From contig JARKIF010000009.1 in NCBI GenBank assembly GCA_029378245.1, forward strand, positions 2,294,001 to 2,358,000: a stretch of 64,000 nucleotides of DNA, in the 5' to 3' direction. The first letter of the stretch is position 1. Each line of letters starts with the position of its first letter. The stretch comes from Roridomyces roridus. Taxonomy: Eukaryota > Basidiomycota > Agaricomycetes > Agaricales > Mycenaceae. The notes under the pieces are model-generated. The model saw only the letters and a list, made by a program, of their open reading frames with translations, was not told the origin of the DNA and made no database searches. Made by a program: the position numbers and the translations under genes. Of the stretch, positions 23,452 through 36,694 are shown piece after piece.

Positions 23452-25024
23452 ATGGCCGATTCTCCGTTACGCATCCTCACACTCAATTGCTGGTCTGTTC
23501 CAACTCACCTCTACCCTCTCACGATAGTCAACTCTACTTTCCAGGGGCCTCAAATATGTCGCCAAGAACCGTGTAGAGCGTATACGCGCCATCTCCAACG
23601 AGCTTGCCAAGTTTGACCATGACTTTGTCGCGCTTCAGGTACGACCAACGCGAGAGATCTTCCTTCTTTAATTTCGCACAGGAAATCTGGGTATTTTCCG
23701 ACTACGAGCATGTCCGGGACAACGGGCTGAAGCGTCTGCCACACTCCAAATTTTTCTACAGGTAAAGCCATACCTCGTGTGCTTGGACGACTGTTGAACA
23801 ACGTGCTAGCGGCGCGCTTGGCTCGGGCCTGGCGCTCTTCTCGCGGTTCCCAATAATTGCCGCCTCCGTCCACCCATATTCATTGAATGGCCAACCCATT
23901 GACGTTGGAGGAGGCGACTGGTTCGTTGGCAAGGCCGCCGTCAGCATCATAGTCTCGCATCCTGTTCTTGGACAGGTCCAAGTATTCAACACTCATGTGC
24001 GAATCCTTCTTTGTGGATTTTCTCCTCAAGCTCATTATTCTCAGCTTTACGCCAAGGGTGGAGAGGACGGGCCCGAGTACAACCGCGCGCATCGTTTGGT
24101 GAATGCATGGGAGTTTTCCAAATTAGCGCGCCAGGCTGCTGAACTCGGTCGCTATGTTATTGCAGTAAGTGAGTTAATTAATCATTTACTTGACTGAGAG
24201 ACGCGCAGGCCGGAGACTTTAACAGCATTCCGAGCACACTACCAATGGCGGTTATTCGTGAATACGCTGACCTTAGCGACGCTTGGGCCGTCGTACACCC
24301 CATGCCCCCTAGCATCTCCTCTCCCTCCGCCATGGAAGCCGTCACAGAATTTGGCGTATCCGCCGACTCACCACTAAATTCCTATTCGGCTGGGAAACCC
24401 CTAGGTCCCTACGCACGCCAATTCCTCGGCAAGCGACTCGACTACATCCTCTACCGCCAACCCATCCGACCCCTCCAACGCCCCGATGACCCGCTTCCCG
24501 TACTCCACGCGACAGAATGCGCAGTCCGTTTCACTGACCTCGTGCCCGGACGAACATTTTCCTTTTCAGATCACTTTGCCGTCGAGGCAACGCTCGAATT
24601 GCGCCCGGGTAAACCCGCACCAGAAGACCTCCGAGATGCACATAGCGTCTGGGGCAGCGCACCTCCTGCATCTGCATATCTAGCAGCACCCGCCTCCGAG
24701 CTCTCCACCGAGTCGCTCACGACGGCGATGCAGGCGCTTGCAGCGTGCTATCGATTCACACGCCAACGTGCACGCAAGGAGCTCACGATTTTTGCCTTGT
24801 GTATTATCATCCTCGTCGCTCTCGTCGTCGGCTCGCCGTACCTTCCGCATGCATGGATCAACCCAATTTTTATCCTCTTTACTATAGCCCTCTCGTGGCT
24901 CGGAACGACCATGCTTTACGAGGGCTTCTTGTGGGGAAACTGGGAGTGTAACGCGCTCATGAATGTTATCGAGGAGCTGGAGATTTACAAAAGGACTCTC
25001 GAGACACAAAGCGGCCCACATTGA
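23452..25024 (+). CDS. ISC1: Inositol phosphosphingolipid phospholipase C (neutral sphingomyelinase, Isc1 type)
   Basis: The enzyme removes phosphoinositol-type head groups from complex sphingolipids to give (phyto)ceramide, at ER or mitochondrial membranes. Exonuclease-endonuclease-phosphatase motifs are visible: MADSPLRILTLNCW then GLKYVAKNRVERIRAI; EIWV (metal-binding Glu); NTHLYAKGGE (after splicing); GDFNSIPSTLPM; and the catalytic SDHFAVEATLEL. C-terminal to the domain are two hydrophobic segments, LTIFALCIIILVALVVG and PIFILFTIALSWLGTTML, as in Isc1/nSMase2 relatives where they anchor the enzyme. Introns fall after LTLNCW, after FVALQ and near GQVQVFNTH. The protein ends ELEIYKRTLETQSGPH. 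It converges with the esterase gene, with 83 bp between stops. Confidence 0.9.
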
Positions 25025-25107
25025 TAATTCTTGCATTGCAGCTATTACGAATTACGCAGTATACAGGTAGTGATACACTTGCCTCTATCGAATACAATAA
25101 ATATACC

Positions 25108-27244
25108 CTATGGTGGCTTTGAATAAGGCTTGTAAATGAGAGTTTCGTTTGCAGGGCCCGTTTGTGTCCAATTCTCCACGAGACGCGTGATATCGGGATG
25201 GCTCGCATTCGAGTTGCGACGGATCAACGGTGAGGGAGGGGCATCCATCATGGTAAAGGATTTCAGAGTCGGGATCTGCTCTCGCGAAGAAGTGCGGCGG
25301 TGGTGGAAGTGTTGCGAACGATGGCGTTTCAATGGAGGTCGTGTCTCGGGCTTTGGTATGATCACAGAAACGGCCGATTGGATACGACGCAGCGTCGACG
25401 TAGACTCAGGCATTGGCGGCGGCACAGATTTCGCCAGCTCGGAATAGTCTTCGTCCTCCGAATCGTCGTCGCTCGTGGGTGGTGAAAAGAAGGAGGTGCG
25501 CCGTGACGGGCCCCAGCTGGGATACCAGACCTTCTGGGTGTCCTCCTCTGGCTCGCTCTCCGTTCGCTCTTCCTCCTCGAGCTCCTCCTTCCCCGCCTGG
25601 CTCGCAACACCATCTCCCCGCACAACGGTCGCAGCAGAGCTCCCAATCTCGTGCTCCAGTCCCTCCTCCACAGCCTCGCCAAGCGTGCTCTGTGCTTGCA
25701 CCGGTAATGATCGAACAAAGTCGCCCATCGAAATGAAGGCGCGCCTTGACGCGTCAAGGAATGGATATGTTTGGAAAATGTGTACCGCGTCCTCGTATAG
25801 CTCATGCCTGACTGCAACACCTGCGCACGTTGCCTTGTGTGCAAGAAGTGCAATTTCATCCCGTAGAACCTCGGCGTCTCCGGCCTGAATCAAAAGTGGG
25901 GGCAGACCATTGAAATCGCCAAACAACGGACTGGCGTAGGGGTGGGTCAAGTACTGCTCCACTTGATCACCGAGGTAGAGGGCGATTGGATTCATATGAC
26001 TGGTCGCGGAAGGCATGGGTACAACGTCAAACGGCGCGTTTGACTCCCAAGAATCGCAGCTCATTGTCAAATCTGCCTATAGTCAGACACGTGTTTATGC
26101 GGAGAAATCCAATCACTGACCGACCCACGGGGACATCAGGATGGCAGAAGACGGTAATGGGTACGCGTTGTCGCGTAAATACATCAGCAACGCGAGGGAA
26201 AGTCCTCCGCCCGCGCTATCTCCGCAAATGACGATGTTCTCAGCTGGTATTTGGAGGTCTTCCACCAGTCGAAGATACGCGGTCACTGCGTCGTGCAGCG
26301 GGCCGGGGAAGCGCGTCTCGGGTGCTAACCGATAATCCAATGCTAATTGCACTTGAGTTGGGATGCAAATCACACTAAACGAGACACGTTACCAAAAACT
26401 CGAGCATCGGTGTACTTTGACAAGGGTATGGATATCAGCCGCTGACCAGCAGCAGAGGAGAGATAGTAGGCACCACCTACGCGAGAATCAGAAAGTACAG
26501 GGGAAAAAATCAAGGCACAAGCGAACCGTGGATGTAGAGCACGACGCGTTCCTTCTTTCGCTGAGGCCCCGGCGTTGGGCACCCTTGCTGCGCCAGCTTC
26601 CACTCGGCCTGAAGACGTTGCCACGTGCGCCGTCCGACGACCCATTCACCAGAGAGTTCACGGTAACCCGTTTCGGCGGCATCTAGATCCGCGAGAATGC
26701 CGCGGAGCTTCCTTCGCTTGACTCGCCAAGTAAGTGGCGTGACGAGGGCGTCTGAGGGAAGTGGCATTAAGCCGCCGAGGCCCATGAGCATACGAATTGT
26801 AGCCTAATGAAAAGTTGGTGCCTTTGCGGCCGTCAAATGTCAAAGCACGCACAATGTCGACAAGGCTACTGTGAGCACCAGCACCGCGCATGAAGCTGGT
26901 TATAATGGTCATTTCGATTGTCCATGATCTCCTGCGAGGTCCCCATAGATTGTGCGCTATTACTGCGCCCGTCATTTCCGTCGCTGACCTGCGATGAGTA
27001 CTCCGTTCGAGGCACAAGAGAAAGCGCGCGCACCTTTGGATACTAGTACAATGCCATACTTCCACAGGTGCCATATAGGGATGGGTGCTCTGTGGGCTGG
27101 CACGCGAAGTGTTGGTTCCACACGAGCTGTCGGCGGCGCGACGCCTGGATTTGCATAATGGTGGAGCCCGGGTTTCGGAGTGGGTTCTGGAGGCTGGCAG
27201 GGCTCCGGAGAAGAATAAAAGGGCCAGAGAAAACGAGGGACCAT
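25108..27244 (-). CDS. Alpha/beta-hydrolase of the hormone-sensitive lipase type, with long disordered C-terminus
   Basis: The HSL-type oxyanion motif HGGAYYLSS, nucleophile elbow GDSAGGGLSLAL, acid residue region LLIQAGDAEVLRDE and histidine region YEDAVHIFQTYPF are all present, so an active esterase or lipase is likely. The N-terminal part contains a candidate membrane-associated stretch (WKYGIVLVSK) and GPRRRSWTIEMTIITSFMRG. The intron after VSK splices in frame only if the acceptor is the second AG (GGTCAG). After the catalytic domain about 170 residues are acidic then Ser/Arg-rich (EEDTQKVWYPSWGPSRRTSF, RHRSQHFHHRR), ending LIYKPYSKPP. This tail is not part of the fold and may be regulatory. 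The substrate is unknown. The start at 27244 is the first ATG of that exon. Confidence 0.8.
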
Positions 27245-27409
27245 GCTGGGCAGGTTTAGAAAACGAACAAACATCAGGCAAAGCTCCGAGGGAGAGGCAG
27301 ACTTGGAATCATAAGAGGAAAGTGCGGGGTATGTGACGTGCCGCTTTCGGAATTACATATTTCCCGCGTTGAATTTCGTTCCGAGCCCACTACTGCTACT
27401 ATACAATGG

Positions 27410-29038
<1,629 letters not shown>

Positions 29039-29601
29039 CTTGGTCCACAGTGGCGGAGAGAAAAACGAAATTACGAATGGTCGTGATCGTGATGCAACGG
29101 CGTGGAGATGTGGAATCTCGCTTGTCCTCGGGATAATAATTCTAGATTGCCCATACATGTCTCGTACAACAGTAAAAACAACTCAAAGTCCTGGTCATAG
29201 GGCCGCTGAGTTGCACAGAAAACGGTCATGGGGCGAAAAGCGGAACGCAGTCGGAGGACTAATGGAAGAAACGTGGTTCTGTCGCAGGTCGAGGCCAAGG
29301 TCTTGTCGCATAGCGACTCGCGTCGCCAGAGAACGAGTCACCAGTCGCAGACAGTGTGTTAGAGCGACCCTTACTCACGAATTGAGCCTAGCGCAATTGG
29401 CATGTCAACCTCCCTCCTCGATGTGGAATGCCAGCTCGTTTCATTCATCGTGCGTTAGTATACAGTGCGTTTGTTCGTCTCCTCTCATTACTATTAGCGT
29501 GCGTGGTAGATTCTCGTTCCCTTCTGCTCAATAATTAGCTGACTGGACGCAGAAACTAAACAGGGCACCCACAGATAGATATGTGTATAGATTAAATCCT
29601 C
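29039..29601. other. Intergenic, MetAP2 upstream region
   Basis: No gene is recognised between the MetAP2 start and the stop of the next minus-strand gene. The short open frames here look non-coding. It should contain the MetAP2 promoter. Confidence 0.5.
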
Positions 29602-30800
29602 CTACAAGCGCGGCTTCTTCCCAGCCGCCCAACTCTCGCTGGCAGATCGCTGCTGTGGATGACGAAGGATAGGCGGCCTACGACCATGGCCCAAGGCCGC
29701 CTGTGCGTCGTCGTTGGCCTTACGTATACGGCCCCGGTCTAGGAGCGCAGCCGCAGAATCGGCATCTCCATCCCTGTCTTCTGAATCGTCTGACGTAGTG
29801 GAACTTGGCTTGGCCGCCGCGTTTTCTCCGCCAATGCTAGGCTGAGGTAGGCCCCGCAGCTGCGCGACGTATCGTTCGTCGTCGATCGGGGGCTGGGCGT
29901 AATATGGGTACGCATAAGGCTGCGTTCGTGGGACAGGTGTGGACACACGCCGTGCCGACTTTTTCGAAAAGTAGGATGGCGCAGGTACGGACGTGGGGCT
30001 AGTGGATGGCCCTGGTGTTGGGTTCTTGTTCGAGCCAGAGGCTCGCCTCCACGGGGCGGTGAAACCAATGCTCGATCGGCGTTTGGTGTCTGCAAGACGG
30101 TCAAGAGACATGAAAAGCTGGGAATGGTGTGGACATACCTGCGCCGGCTACGTCGGTGACCGAGTCCGTCCCAGAAAACCTGCGAATCCTCTCTTTGAAA
30201 GCAGGTCTGGGTGAAGACAAGGAGGTGCGAGGTGAGCCATTATTGGAGGAATCTGATTCGATAGCTGATTCGTGCCAGGTAGCAAGCTGAGGGGGTATTG
30301 CGGGAATGGTATGTACGAGCGTAGAGGAGGAAGACGACGGGCTAACTTCGCCGACGGGAGAAGAACACAAGGGTTTTTCTAGGAAACTGGAAGAGTCGTG
30401 GGATCGTTCAATCGTTGGTCGTGAGGAGCTGGGCGAGTCGAGGAAATAAACACGACGCGCTCTCGGAGGACTGCTAGGCGTGTCGGGTGGCGGTAGAGAG
30501 GGGGAAAGCGATTCGCGTTTGCGGGTCTGGAGGGTGGCGGGGGCAGATCGACGGCGAGCCTTCTTCACCTTCTTCTCGAGAAGAATTGGCTCTGGTGGTT
30601 GAGCTGGGACGAAGGCGAGCCAAATCCAAGCTATGATGCTCTAGAACTGAGGTTAGAGTTGCAAATCCTCGGGACGGAAGCCGACGCACGACGCTGAGGC
30701 CAACAGAGCTCATTGCCTGAGCGGCCAAGGTCACCATGAGGGAACGCTCTGGCGAGGACATTTGACGAAGAGACAAGGAGATGTTGTTTGAATTTTGCAT
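29602..30800 (-). CDS. Single-pass membrane protein with long disordered tail, unknown function
   Basis: I do not recognise the family. The first exon (start 30800, MQNSNNISLSLRQMSSPERS) ends in AAQAMSSVGLSV and is spliced across an intron of about 50 nt to SIIAWIWLAFVPAQPPEPIL, which makes a transmembrane or signal-anchor segment near the N-terminus. A basic patch (EKKVKKARRRS) follows directly, which would favour a cytosolic or nucleoplasmic C-terminus. The rest is Ser/Pro-rich (RARRVYFLDSPSSSRPTIER), then after a short intron TKRRSSIGFTAPWRRASGS, a Tyr/Pro patch (PYAYPYYAQPP) and the end SESWAAGKKPRL. It is about 350 residues long. Other start codons nearby are possible. Confidence 0.6.
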
Positions 30801-31554
30801 TATCCCTGAGTGTGTCAACGCGGCGGTCGATCAGGAGGCCGAATTGAAATACGGCGGTAGCCTCGTCATGAAGGGACAGAACAAGAGCAGAAGAACGAGA
30901 CTCGGGGTGTGAAATAGCGGTTCGGCGCCTAACGGCCAAGTGGTGCGATTCCTTGAAATTATCTAAGCGGCCCAGACAAACACCTTCAACTTTTCGGCTT
31001 GTCTTGAACTGTCCTGTTTGAAATGCCGCACTCTACCGCATTCCAGTCTTTCGGGACCCATTACCGACGTCGCCTTGGACCGACGGTCACCGACCATTAT
31101 TCAAATTTTTTCTAGCCGACGCCTGCGATCCTGAGCGAGGGAAATACCCGCCCGAAAAATGAAGATTGGTGTCAGCCCGTCCGTTTGCAGCGAGGCAAAG
31201 GTCGGTATGTGCTCGGAATGCACGAAAGTGTCGCGAAAATAAACTCTCTGAACAGGGAACGCCTCAAAAAGCCCTCGATGATGCAGTTGAAAGATATCTG
31301 ATAAGATAATCTTCCGTTACTTTTCGTTGCCAGGCCCAGCAGATGGTTGTCGTCCTTGGTTGTCATCGGTCTGAAGCTCTTGCATTCGCCCTCCGGGCTC
31401 TCTGCCCCTCGTCCGCTCTCTCCCTCGCTCCCAGCTACGCCTCTTGTTCTGCTGGCCTAAACTCGAGCGTCCTTTCTTTCGTCTTCACCGCGGTCCGCTT
31501 AATTGCCGTGACTGCCCCCCAACATTGCTGGCATAACTTGACTTGGTACATAAA
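30801..31554. other. Intergenic between two divergent membrane-protein genes
   Basis: No coding sequence is recognised. The stretch separates the start codons of the divergent genes at 30800 and 31555 and should contain both promoters. A pyrimidine-rich run (about 31385-31500) precedes the plus-strand gene, as often seen upstream of fungal start sites. Confidence 0.5.
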
Positions 31555-34104
31555 ATGACCGTCCTGGTCGCAGGACTGGGATTGAGTCTCTCCGACGATG
31601 CGACTGTGTGTCCTACATCCACCCCACTCTTATTCGTCGCTCAATTCTTATTCTAGTTGGAATATGTTCTGTCCGACATTCCGTTCTACTGTGTTGGACT
31701 AGTTTGTTTCCACCTTCATCTTCCGTTTCTTACATCTGAACGATCTCTTCAGACCGCGCTGGCTGTCTTTGCTTTCTTCATAGTGCTGCGCCGAATCAAT
31801 CTGTGCGTTGTCCCCTTTGCTCCGTTTTTGCCGGCTCATATCACCAGCGCTTCCATATATCTTTATACATCCTCTCTACTCGCTTTCGGGGCTGCAATTC
31901 TCGACCTGGTTCAAATTCTCATCCGCGGTACAGTCAACACCGACAAGGGCCTTGACCTTGGCTCTGTCACTGGTATCGTCAACACGCGCGAAGTCGGGCT
32001 GGCATTGGCCTTTGGTTTCCGTTTCCTCTATCTTTGGGCATTGGTGGCTGAACGCCCCCGTTTCGAGCCCCGCCCGAGATCAGAGGTGGACCCCTTGTTC
32101 TCAAACTTCCACAGTGCCAGCTGGGAACGATGGGGAACTCTTGGTTTCATCCTCAAATATGCTCTCCTCGGCAGCATTATCAGCATCCCCATTCTCCAGA
32201 TCATCTGGCGCATCGCAACAGAATTTTCCGCCGTATACATTGCAGAATCAACTTTGCAAATCGCCGTGTCTGTGCTGCTCATCGCCAAACTGATGCTCAA
32301 CCTGTACCTCTCCACCGTCACCCCTTGGTGGCGGCCCTTCACAGCCTATATCGTGCCATTTGTAGCTCTGCTGATTTCCACGGGAATTGGAGCCGGAGAA
32401 CTTCTCTACTGTGAGTTTGAGCCCATGATCATGCTGCATCTGATATATGTGATTGGATAGTCAAGTTCTCAGAGACAACCCTTGGCCGCTTCCTCCAGGC
32501 CGTAGAGATGTACATGCTCATCCTCTATCTGCTTATCATCACGTTCTACGAGGCGCCACGGTACCGGGCTGCTGTGGCACCCGTAATCCGAAAGCGGTCT
32601 TCCTTCTTCGCAGGCCTGCCGCAAAAGATGGAAGAAGCTGCGTTCCGGGTGTCATCACCTATTGCAGAGATACCGGCACGCGACCAAGCAGCTGACCGGC
32701 CCACCTCGAGAGAATCGCCCATCTCCCGAATTTCGTCCTGGATCAGTATCCGCCGACCCCAGCGCCCCGTTAGTGGGCAGGAGAAATTGTGGAACAACGC
32801 TGGCCAGGCAGAATTGGGGATCTCGACTGAGGTTCGGGCAGCCGCTTCCGAGGACAGTGTTCCAGAGCCGTCGAGCCCCCGTGTTGAGGCTCTAGCAGTG
32901 CCCAATCTTGTAGTCCCACCGACACCCACCACAGTCGAGGCGGCGACACCCTCTACTGCAGGTCGTTTCACCGGCGTTTCGTTCGCCTCGTATTATGGGA
33001 TGGCTACAGCTGCGCGTCTGACGATGCCAAACACCATTACTCCGAGCGACGAGTCACGTGGTACAGACTCTCCCGTGTACGGACTGGACGGTATTGTTAA
33101 CGCCACGGCGCCGGAGTCACCCGCGATCGCCAGCCAACCTATTCCATCCCCGAGTCCTTCACCTCAACCTCCCTCACCCACCCGATTATCGACGAATTCG
33201 TTCGATGAGCTGTTACGCCAACAAACCGAGCTGGATAAGAGTATTGCTGCTCTTCGTCTTTTCTCACCGGAAATACCCGCCACAACCCTCCCGCCGCCAC
33301 CCCCGAGCCAACCAGACAGTCGACCAGTCACGGATCGGACGCTCAGCGTGTCCTCGGAAAAGTCAACCTCGAACCGAAGCGAATTTTCTTTGAGCATATT
33401 CCCTGATCCGCCGCTCGTTGACCGCGCCACAGTGGCCCCGACCGTAACCACCAGAGCCAGGGATCCACCATTCCCTGGTGGTCGTTTGCGTATGGGCAGA
33501 CGTATGGGCAGACAATCGCGCCTTCCTCATAGCATCGTTTCGGACATTGAAAGTCCACCTGCTATCACTCCGGACCAAAGCCGGATAGAAAGTGCTGGTA
33601 CACAGTACGACGTCACGTCTTTCATCGGTGGTATGTCTGTTCCTTGATTCAAAGGTCGTAAGTAGCTCATCCTCCCTAGATCTCACTATTCCCCGAGCGG
33701 CCTCGAGCGGGACGCCCATGGATGCTGTCGGCGAAGGGGTTGAAACCGACTCGGATATGGAAAGTCCTGTCATCTCGACTGCGGTGCCAGCCCTGCGACC
33801 ACTACTGCTAAGCTCCACGGCACCTGCCATAACGTCGCTGCCCCCTGGAGCTCCAGGCGGCTCGGTGGGAGCATCTCCGCCCTCGACGTACGAATACCCG
33901 ACTTTGAAGCCGCTGCTGCTAGGCTCGACGCCAACTGTGCCCTCGCCGTTGTCCGCAGGCGCACGACGGACGCTTGGCACGAGAAGACCGTCAAGAGCTG
34001 GGCAGACGCGGCCTGTAATTAGTGTACCGAGGCAGATGGAGAGTGAACAGGTGGAAGAGGCAGCATTTGAGCAGCCGCGGACGCCTCCGCCGTTGAACCC
34101 TTGA
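31555..34104 (+). CDS. Multi-pass membrane protein with long disordered C-terminus, unknown function
   Basis: I do not recognise the family. The first exon (MTVLVAGLGLSLSDDAT, start 31555) joins across an intron of about 50 nt to LEYVLSDIPFYCVGLVCFHL. About seven hydrophobic segments follow, among them ALAVFAFFIVL, YLYTSSLLAFGAAILDLVQI, LALAFGFRFLYLWALVAE, LLGSIISIPILQIIW, AVSVLLIAKLMLNLYL, FTAYIVPFVALLISTG and AVEMYMLILYLLIITFY. The C-terminal half is a Ser/Pro-rich tail with LLRQQTELDKSIAALRLFSP, a possible short coiled coil, and ends PRTPPPLNP. Introns lie near 32410-32460 and at the FIG junction near 33630. It is about 790 residues long. A seven-segment core with a cytosolic tail suggests a receptor-like or transporter-like protein, but nothing proves it. 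Confidence 0.75.
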
Positions 34105-34218
34105 TTTTTACCTGCAGGCAGATATGTATTTTGTAATTATAGTTTGGTCCTGTTGTGGTTATCACCCCCAGATGACGTCGCTCCTCGATCATATTGCTTT
34201 TCGTTCTGCACCACGACC

Positions 34219-35065
34219 ATGTCTAGATTTCCCGACTACTACAAGTGAGCCAATGCGTGTCTTGCTACAAGTCGACCTTGCTCAACCATGTTCTCGCAAC
34301 CTAGGCTCCTCAGTGTCTCTACCTTCTGCTACGTCCGACGAGATCCGGACGGCGTACAAGAAAGAGTCGCTGCGCACGCACCCAGACAGAATAGCGAATG
34401 CTTCACCAGAGCAGAAGAAACAAGCTACAGAGAAATTCCAGGCTAGTCTCTCCCGTACACAAGAATTTCACGTTGGTACTGAGTTAATCTATCCAGGCCG
34501 TCGCAGACGCCTACTACGTCCTTTCTGATCCTACGCGGAGGAAAGAGTATGACGCACTCTATAGCACGCGCTCGCGTGCTGACCGCACCGAGGCACCTGG
34601 CTCCTCAAGCTCGTTCTTCAACCAGTTCTCGGGCATGTTTGGTGGTCCCAAGGCTAACACAACACCTGGTGGTGCGCAACCCGACGCAGAGGGTGTATTT
34701 GCAGACGTGTTCGAGGAGGTGCGTTCCATCTCCTCTTCTTGCGAACCAACACTGAATTCCACCAGCTGCTACGCCCCGAAGTCGAGCGACGTGCCCCGTG
34801 GTGGGCATATGTAGGTGCAGTCTGTGGTGCAGGCATAGGGTTCGTCATTTTCCAGTATCACTAAACTCTGAGCTAAACTCGTCTCAGGTTCATTATGGCC
34901 AACTTCCCCGGACTCATGTTGGGTGCGGTGGCTGGCAATCGACTAGGAGCCGTGCGCGACGCCAAGGGCAAAGCTGTGGCTGCGGTGTTTAGTGAGCTCG
35001 GTGGGTCACAGAAGGCCGAGATTCTCAGAGCACTGGCCTTGAAAGTCTTGGGCACTGCGCTCTGA
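34219..35065 (+). CDS. J-domain (DnaJ-type) co-chaperone, possibly membrane-associated
   Basis: J proteins stimulate Hsp70 ATPase through an HPD motif. Here MSRFPDYYK (start 34219, interrupted by an intron), LLSVST, SATSDEIRTAYKKESLRT, HPDR, ASPEQKKQATEKFQ and, after a second intron, AVADAYYVLSDPTRRKEYDA form a full J domain. LLSVST and SATSDEIR are in different frames one base apart (around 34320) and no splice pair repairs this, so either the consensus has an extra base or the gene is broken. After a Ser/Gly linker, the C-terminus contains WWAYVGAVCGAGIGF, IMANFPGLMLGAVAGNRLG and ILRALALKVLGTAL: Gly/Ala-rich hydrophobic stretches that could span or dock on a membrane. It is about 230 residues long. 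Confidence 0.8.
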
Positions 35066-35194
35066 GCCCTTCTCTTCTGTTTGCATACACGGACTTTTGT
35101 ATCTTGTAGTAATAGCCAGCCATCGGATGAAAGAGTGTATATTATTTCAAGGAACGTCGTATCGTCAAATAATTAGGCATTATAAGGTGGAGAA

Positions 35195-36694
35195 TCATTC
35201 CTCATCGTCAAACTTGTTCAAGCTATGTTTTGAATGGTGCGGGCTGTCGGGGAACGCGTCCTCTGGTCTACAAATTGGATGAGTGGATTTCGAGAGGGCT
35301 AAGGTTGAATCTTACTGTCTAACAATCTCGGCGCCACCCAGCTCTTGCTTCTGTTTCCCTTTGTTCTTCTTGTTCTTACCGCCCTTGAGTCGTGACCACG
35401 TTTTATCTTTGCTGGGGGTCGTCTGAAAATCCACACGTGTCAGTGCACATTTCAACCTCAAAAGAAGAACGTACTGGACGGTTGTTCAACTCGACGATCG
35501 AGCTGGTCCTGTCAATCTCAAAGAATTCATCCACATCCTGCGGCGTGATCTCCTGAGCATCGGGATCCGCGAAAGGATTGTCGACCTCGCTGTTCCCCGC
35601 GCTGCTCTTCTTGCCCCGATACACCCGCGAGCCGCCCAGGAAAGGATTGCGGCCTTCGGCGGCGCGGAGGCGATCTTGCAGAGACTTTTGTCGGCGAGCG
35701 AGGCCGGGTGGCATCCATCCGCGTTTGCGCAGCTGTTCTACCTCGGCTTCCCGTACCTCCTCGGGAGAAACAAGGGTCTCGGCTTCTGCTGGTGTCGAAG
35801 AAGAACCGCCGGAGAAGAGGGAGAGAGGGTTGAGGTAGCCGAATATCGACGTTGCCTGAAATTAGCATAATATAGATTAAAATACTGATACAATAAGGTA
35901 GGCGGGACAACATGGGGGGTATAGGGTGGTGGGGTCATGTTCCCCCGACTATCCTGGCCATCCAGGTCCCCCCAGGTTGGCTCGGAACGGGCGGACGCAC
36001 CTGCTTCGCTGGGGGCTCTGGGGCCTGATCATCTCCAGCTTCGTCCTCGTCCTCGTTGTCCGTGGACGTCGAATTCTTCTTCTTGGACACACGCCGCGTA
36101 GTGGTCGACCGCCGCTTGATGAGCGTACCCAACCAACTGCCGCCCTGCCCGCCGGCAGTCCCGGTGCTACTGCTCGTCGTCTCCCCGCGATGGTGCATGC
36201 CATGGACGATCCGGCTACCAACAGCGCGGAGGCTGAGGCTGTCCGATTCGTCCCTTCGGTCAGCCCCGTCGCGCACCTCAAACCGAGTAATAGCACCGCT
36301 CGCTCTCCGCTCCTCGAAGTGCTTCTGGACGAGGATACTCTGCAGCGAGTTGTCGTTCTTCCAAGGGCGGATTTTTGACCACGACCCAGAGTCGACAGGC
36401 TGCTCGATGAAGATCCTCAATGCCATCGGCCTAATGCGGAGGGTATTGACTTCCAATATACGTTCAAGGGTATCATAGTCGATCACCGCCAGTTCCTCTG
36501 GTGAGATGGAAAACGTGCGGGTCCAACCGTGTCGTCTACACCGACCATTCTAATGAACCTGCAAAGAAACCGATAGTTCACAAAGACACTCACAAAGCAA
36601 GACAGTTCAAATGCCCATCCTGATGCCCGTCGTGCCGCCCCACCGTGCCAGGCAGCGTCTTGGTACTGTTTCCCGGAAAGTGCGTTTCAGCCAT
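35195..36694 (-). CDS. Conserved hypothetical protein
   Basis: I do not recognise this gene. Splicing gives MAETHFPGNSTKTLPG at 36694 through LFIRMV, then a 44-nt intron, then EELAVIDYDTLERILEVNTL. It continues as RPMALRIFIEQPVDSGSWSK and ILVQKHFEERRASGAITRFE. A lysine/acidic stretch (RRVSKKKNSTSTDNEDEDEA) is followed by an intron of about 137 nt and ATSIFGYLNPLSLFSGGSSS. Next come EEVREAEVEQLRKRGWMPPG, DRLRAAEGRNPFLGGSRVY and QEITPQDVDEFFEIDRT, and the last exon ends KHSLNKFDDEE. NPF-type tripeptides (RNPFLGG, DNPFAD) could bind EH domains, which is only a hint of trafficking. All junctions keep the frame once the 44-nt intron is taken out. Confidence 0.65.

Noticed and set aside
26940..27060. 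Apparent stop after LVSKG in the esterase
   Set aside because: Using the second AG acceptor (GGTCAG) joins VSK to ATEMTGAV in frame.
36440..36560. Apparent frameshift near the start of the gene at 35195-36694
   Set aside because: A 44-nt intron between FIRMV and EELAVIDYD keeps the frame.
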